Assembly: GCA_041609995.1 (NCBI GenBank)
Contig: JBFIPU010000017.1
Coordinates: 1-32,830, forward strand
Direction: 5' to 3'
Length of the DNA stretch: 32,830 nt
Origin: JABDOU01 sp041609995
Lineage (GTDB): Bacteria > Actinomycetota > Acidimicrobiia > Spongiisociales > SHLN01
In this document: in pieces, positions 31,349-32,830 of the stretch
How positions within the stretch are numbered: position 1 is the stretch's first letter
Layout: the number at the start of each line of letters is the position of its first letter
The notes under the pieces: model-generated
What the model was told of the DNA's origin: nothing
Database searches by the model: none
The model's input: the letters and a program-made list of their open reading frames with translations, nothing else
Position numbers and translations under genes: made by a program

Positions 31349-32302
31349 TCAGGACACTTGATGCAAGATGTGATCTGTGCCCAGGCTGGCGATCACATCG
31401 ACCACGCGATCGGCCACGGCCGCCTGCGCCTGCGAGGTGGAGGCTCCGATGTGGTGGGTGCCATAGACGCGGGGGTGCGAGGCGAGGCGGCTGCGGATGG
31501 TCCCGGTTGGTTCACCCGGTTCATCTTCGAACACGTCGAGCCCGGCCCACAGGTTCTGTTCGTCCAAGGCGGCGAGCAGGGCGGGTTCGTCGACCACCGA
31601 GGCCCGCGACAGGTTGAGCACCACCGATCCGGGCCGAAGGCGGCTCAAGATGTGGGGACCCAGCAGACCGTCGGTGGAGGGGTCGGCCGGTACGTGGACC
31701 GTGAGGAAGTCGCTGACCTCGGCGAGATCCTCGACGGTCTCGTAGCGGGCGATCGAGTGCTCGTCGTAAAAGGCCTCCTTTTCGGCCGAGCCACCGGGAC
31801 GCCAGAAAGCGGCGAGATCCATGCCGAATGCTTCCGCCCTGACCGCCACCTCTTTGCCGATGGATCCGATGCCCACGATGCCCAGCGTGCGGCCCTTGAG
31901 CCCGATGCCCTTGCTGTATTCGGCCTTGTTCCAGACCCCGTTGCGCAGGTCGATCACGTTGTCTGCGATCCGGCGGTCGATTGCCAGTATCAATCCCAGG
32001 GTCAGTTCGGCTACAGCGGTGGCATTCTGCCCAGGGGTGTTGCAGACCCGAACACCGGCCTGGCGGGCGGCCTCGATATCGATGGTGTTGGTGCCTGCCC
32101 CGGCGCGGACCACCGCCTGGAGACTGCCTGCGAAGACGGGGGCTTCGACGCGAGTGCTACGCACCACGAGGATGTCGAACCCGGCTGCTGCATCGGGCAG
32201 ATCTCCAGATTGGAGGGCCGGCTCGTACTCAGGCACGTGGCCGAGGTCACGGAGTCGCTCGATGGCGCGCTGCGGAAAGGTATCGGCAATGAGAATGCGC
32301 AT
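31349..32302 (-). CDS. serA: D-3-phosphoglycerate dehydrogenase-like 2-hydroxyacid dehydrogenase
   Basis: The 317-residue protein has the D-2-hydroxyacid dehydrogenase plan: catalytic-domain halves around a Rossmann fold with GIVGIGSIGKEV (141-152), catalytic Arg233 (NLSRASVVDEPAL), Glu261 (DVFEDEP) and His284 (THHIGAST). Short SerA proteins without an ACT domain are common. The acidic residue that usually follows the second strand and binds the NAD ribose is replaced by FWRPGG (166-171), which hints at NADP or a different cofactor preference. Position directly before serC supports phosphoglycerate oxidation. The ATG at 32302 lacks a Shine-Dalgarno and has TACGCT nine bases upstream. Confidence 0.87.
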   Translation of the reverse strand: MRILIADTFPQRAIERLRDLGHVPEYEPALQSGDLPDAAAGFDILVVRSTRVEAPVFAGSLQAVVRAGAGTNTIDIEAARQAGVRVCNTPGQNATAVAELTLGLILAIDRRIADNVIDLRNGVWNKAEYSKGIGLKGRTLGIVGIGSIGKEVAVRAEAFGMDLAAFWRPGGSAEKEAFYDEHSIARYETVEDLAEVSDFLTVHVPADPSTDGLLGPHILSRLRPGSVVLNLSRASVVDEPALLAALDEQNLWAGLDVFEDEPGEPTGTIRSRLASHPRVYGTHHIGASTSQAQAAVADRVVDVIASLGTDHILHQVS

Positions 32303-32311
32303 CAGTTGCGA

Positions 32312-32317
32312 AGCGTA
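32312..32317 (-). promoter_or_regulatory. -10 box TACGCT of the serA-like gene
   Basis: TACGCT ends 9 bases before the ATG at 32302 and directly follows the TAA of the upstream surface-protein gene. It would give a leader of only a few bases. Confidence 0.35.
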
Positions 32318-32830
32318 TTAGCTGCGTCGGGTGATTCGGCGTCTCACGTCGACGGGCCGGAGTTGTGCTTCGAGGCGATTGGCTGCCAGCAGCAGGGCGT
32401 ATCCGAGGACGAAAGCCGTGACGGCCACGTAGAGGATCGACTCGCTGATGCCGGTGTCGGGCAGGGCCGCCAGGGTCTCCGGTTCGGTGGATTGGCCCAG
32501 CACCTCGATGTCGGTGGCCGAGCCGTCCTGGGGCGTCGTCGGCACGTCGTCCTCGGGGGTTTCCGACGGACTGTCGGGTGTGCCCGATGGGGGGTCAGGT
32601 GTCTCGGAAGGTCCGTCGGGAACTTCCGGTGTCGGGGTCGAGCTGTCCGGGGGATCCGGCGTCGCGGGCGGGGTGGGGGGCGTCTCCGGTTGCGATGGCC
32701 CGGTGGGCCCGGTGGGCTCGGTCGGTTGCTGCGGCGTACCGTTGTCGGGTGGGGTGCCGTCTTCGGGTGGGGTGCCGTCTTCGGGTGGGGTGCCGTCTTC
32801 GGGTGGGGTGCCGTCTTCGGGTGGGGTGCC
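32318..32830 (-). CDS. LPDTG-anchored, Pro/Thr-rich surface protein (C-terminal part)
   Basis: The frame is open from the window edge to the TAA at 32318 (170 residues visible), so the N-terminus lies beyond the window. From the edge it reads four GTPPED repeats and a GTPPDN variant, then about 70 residues rich in Pro, Thr, Glu, Asp and Ser, like a wall-spanning stalk. The end is a sortase signal: ALPDTG, a hydrophobic helix (SILYVAVTAFVLGYALLLAA) and a basic tail (RRRITRRS). Sortase would cut the LPDTG motif and join the protein to the cell wall, which fits a Gram-positive envelope. A short internal GTG start at 32545 is not credible given the open frame. The upstream functional domain and any sortase are outside the window. 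Confidence 0.8.
   Translation of the reverse strand, partial: GTPPEDGTPPEDGTPPEDGTPPEDGTPPDNGTPQQPTEPTGPTGPSQPETPPTPPATPDPPDSSTPTPEVPDGPSETPDPPSGTPDSPSETPEDDVPTTPQDGSATDIEVLGQSTEPETLAALPDTGISESILYVAVTAFVLGYALLLAANRLEAQLRPVDVRRRITRRS
32741..32830 (-). repeat. 18-base tandem repeat encoding GTPPED
   Basis: Four identical 18-base units (GGCACCCCACCCGAAGAC on the minus strand, 32759-32830) and one variant unit (32741-32758) run to the edge of the window, so the full array may be longer. Exact identity at DNA level suggests recent expansion by slippage or recombination. Copy number may vary between strains. Confidence 0.9.

Noticed and set aside
32741..32830. A CRISPR-like repeat array
   Set aside because: The 18-base units are directly adjacent without spacers and keep the reading frame of a Pro-rich protein.
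1..32830. tRNA, rRNA, insertion sequences or prophage genes
   Set aside because: I found no cloverleaf, rRNA stretch, transposase, integrase or phage structural gene by reading; small RNAs cannot be excluded without computation.

Overview
The window is a dense chromosomal stretch, visibly G+C-rich (by eye about two-thirds; not counted). It has frequent GTG and TTG starts, many 4-base ATGA/GTGA/TTGA overlaps, and no RNA gene, CRISPR array, insertion sequence or prophage that I could recognise. An LLM-type flavin oxidoreductase, a STAND/HTH ATPase, a LuxR-type regulator, a LigD-type polymerase and many TANNNT boxes 6-9 bases before start codons all fit an actinobacterium. I favour an uncultured deep-branching lineage such as Acidimicrobiia, as inference only.

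Layout. 1-5.7 kb is a small accessory block: an SRPBCC protein, a divergent LuxR-like regulator with a degenerate receiver, a lipoprotein combining an NTF2-like and a cupredoxin-like domain, a double SnoaL-like protein, a divergent STAND ATPase and a DUF1971-like cupin. 5.7-8.5 kb holds a GcvT-family folate-dependent transferase coupled to a PYROXD2/phytoene-desaturase-like flavoprotein. 8.5-11.1 kb is a RimK cassette: retropepsin-like 'ATP-dependent zinc protease', a RimK ATP-grasp ligase carrying a C-terminal RCK_C/TrkA-C domain, and an AstE/AspA-like metallohydrolase. 11.2-14.3 kb has ligA and an LLM oxidoreductase. 14.3-17.3 kb has inorganic pyrophosphatase, a CorA-type transporter and an MscS-type channel.

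17.3-19.5 kb (minus strand) is the most unusual locus: a membrane-anchored Ig-like protein translationally coupled to a 592-residue fusion of an endonuclease IV-type AP endonuclease and a LigD-type primase-polymerase. 19.5-22.5 kb is a lysine/diaminopimelate operon, dapC-dapD-dapE. It ends tail-to-tail on acetoacetate-CoA ligase (22.5-24.5 kb). 24.5-30.2 kb is gatC-gatA-gatB followed without a gap by an M1 aminopeptidase. 30.2-32.3 kb (minus) is a serine-biosynthesis pair, a SerA-like dehydrogenase then serC. The right edge holds the C-terminal part of a Pro-rich, repeat-bearing LPDTG surface protein.

Two themes go beyond single genes. First, at least ten genes have a TANNNT hexamer ending 6-9 bases before the start codon and little or no Shine-Dalgarno, which is the geometry of leaderless transcription; some divergent pairs are packed into 28-44 bases this way. 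Second, genes with unusual domain unions (EndoIV-LigD polymerase, RimK-RCK_C, NTF2-cupredoxin) sit among ordinary housekeeping operons.
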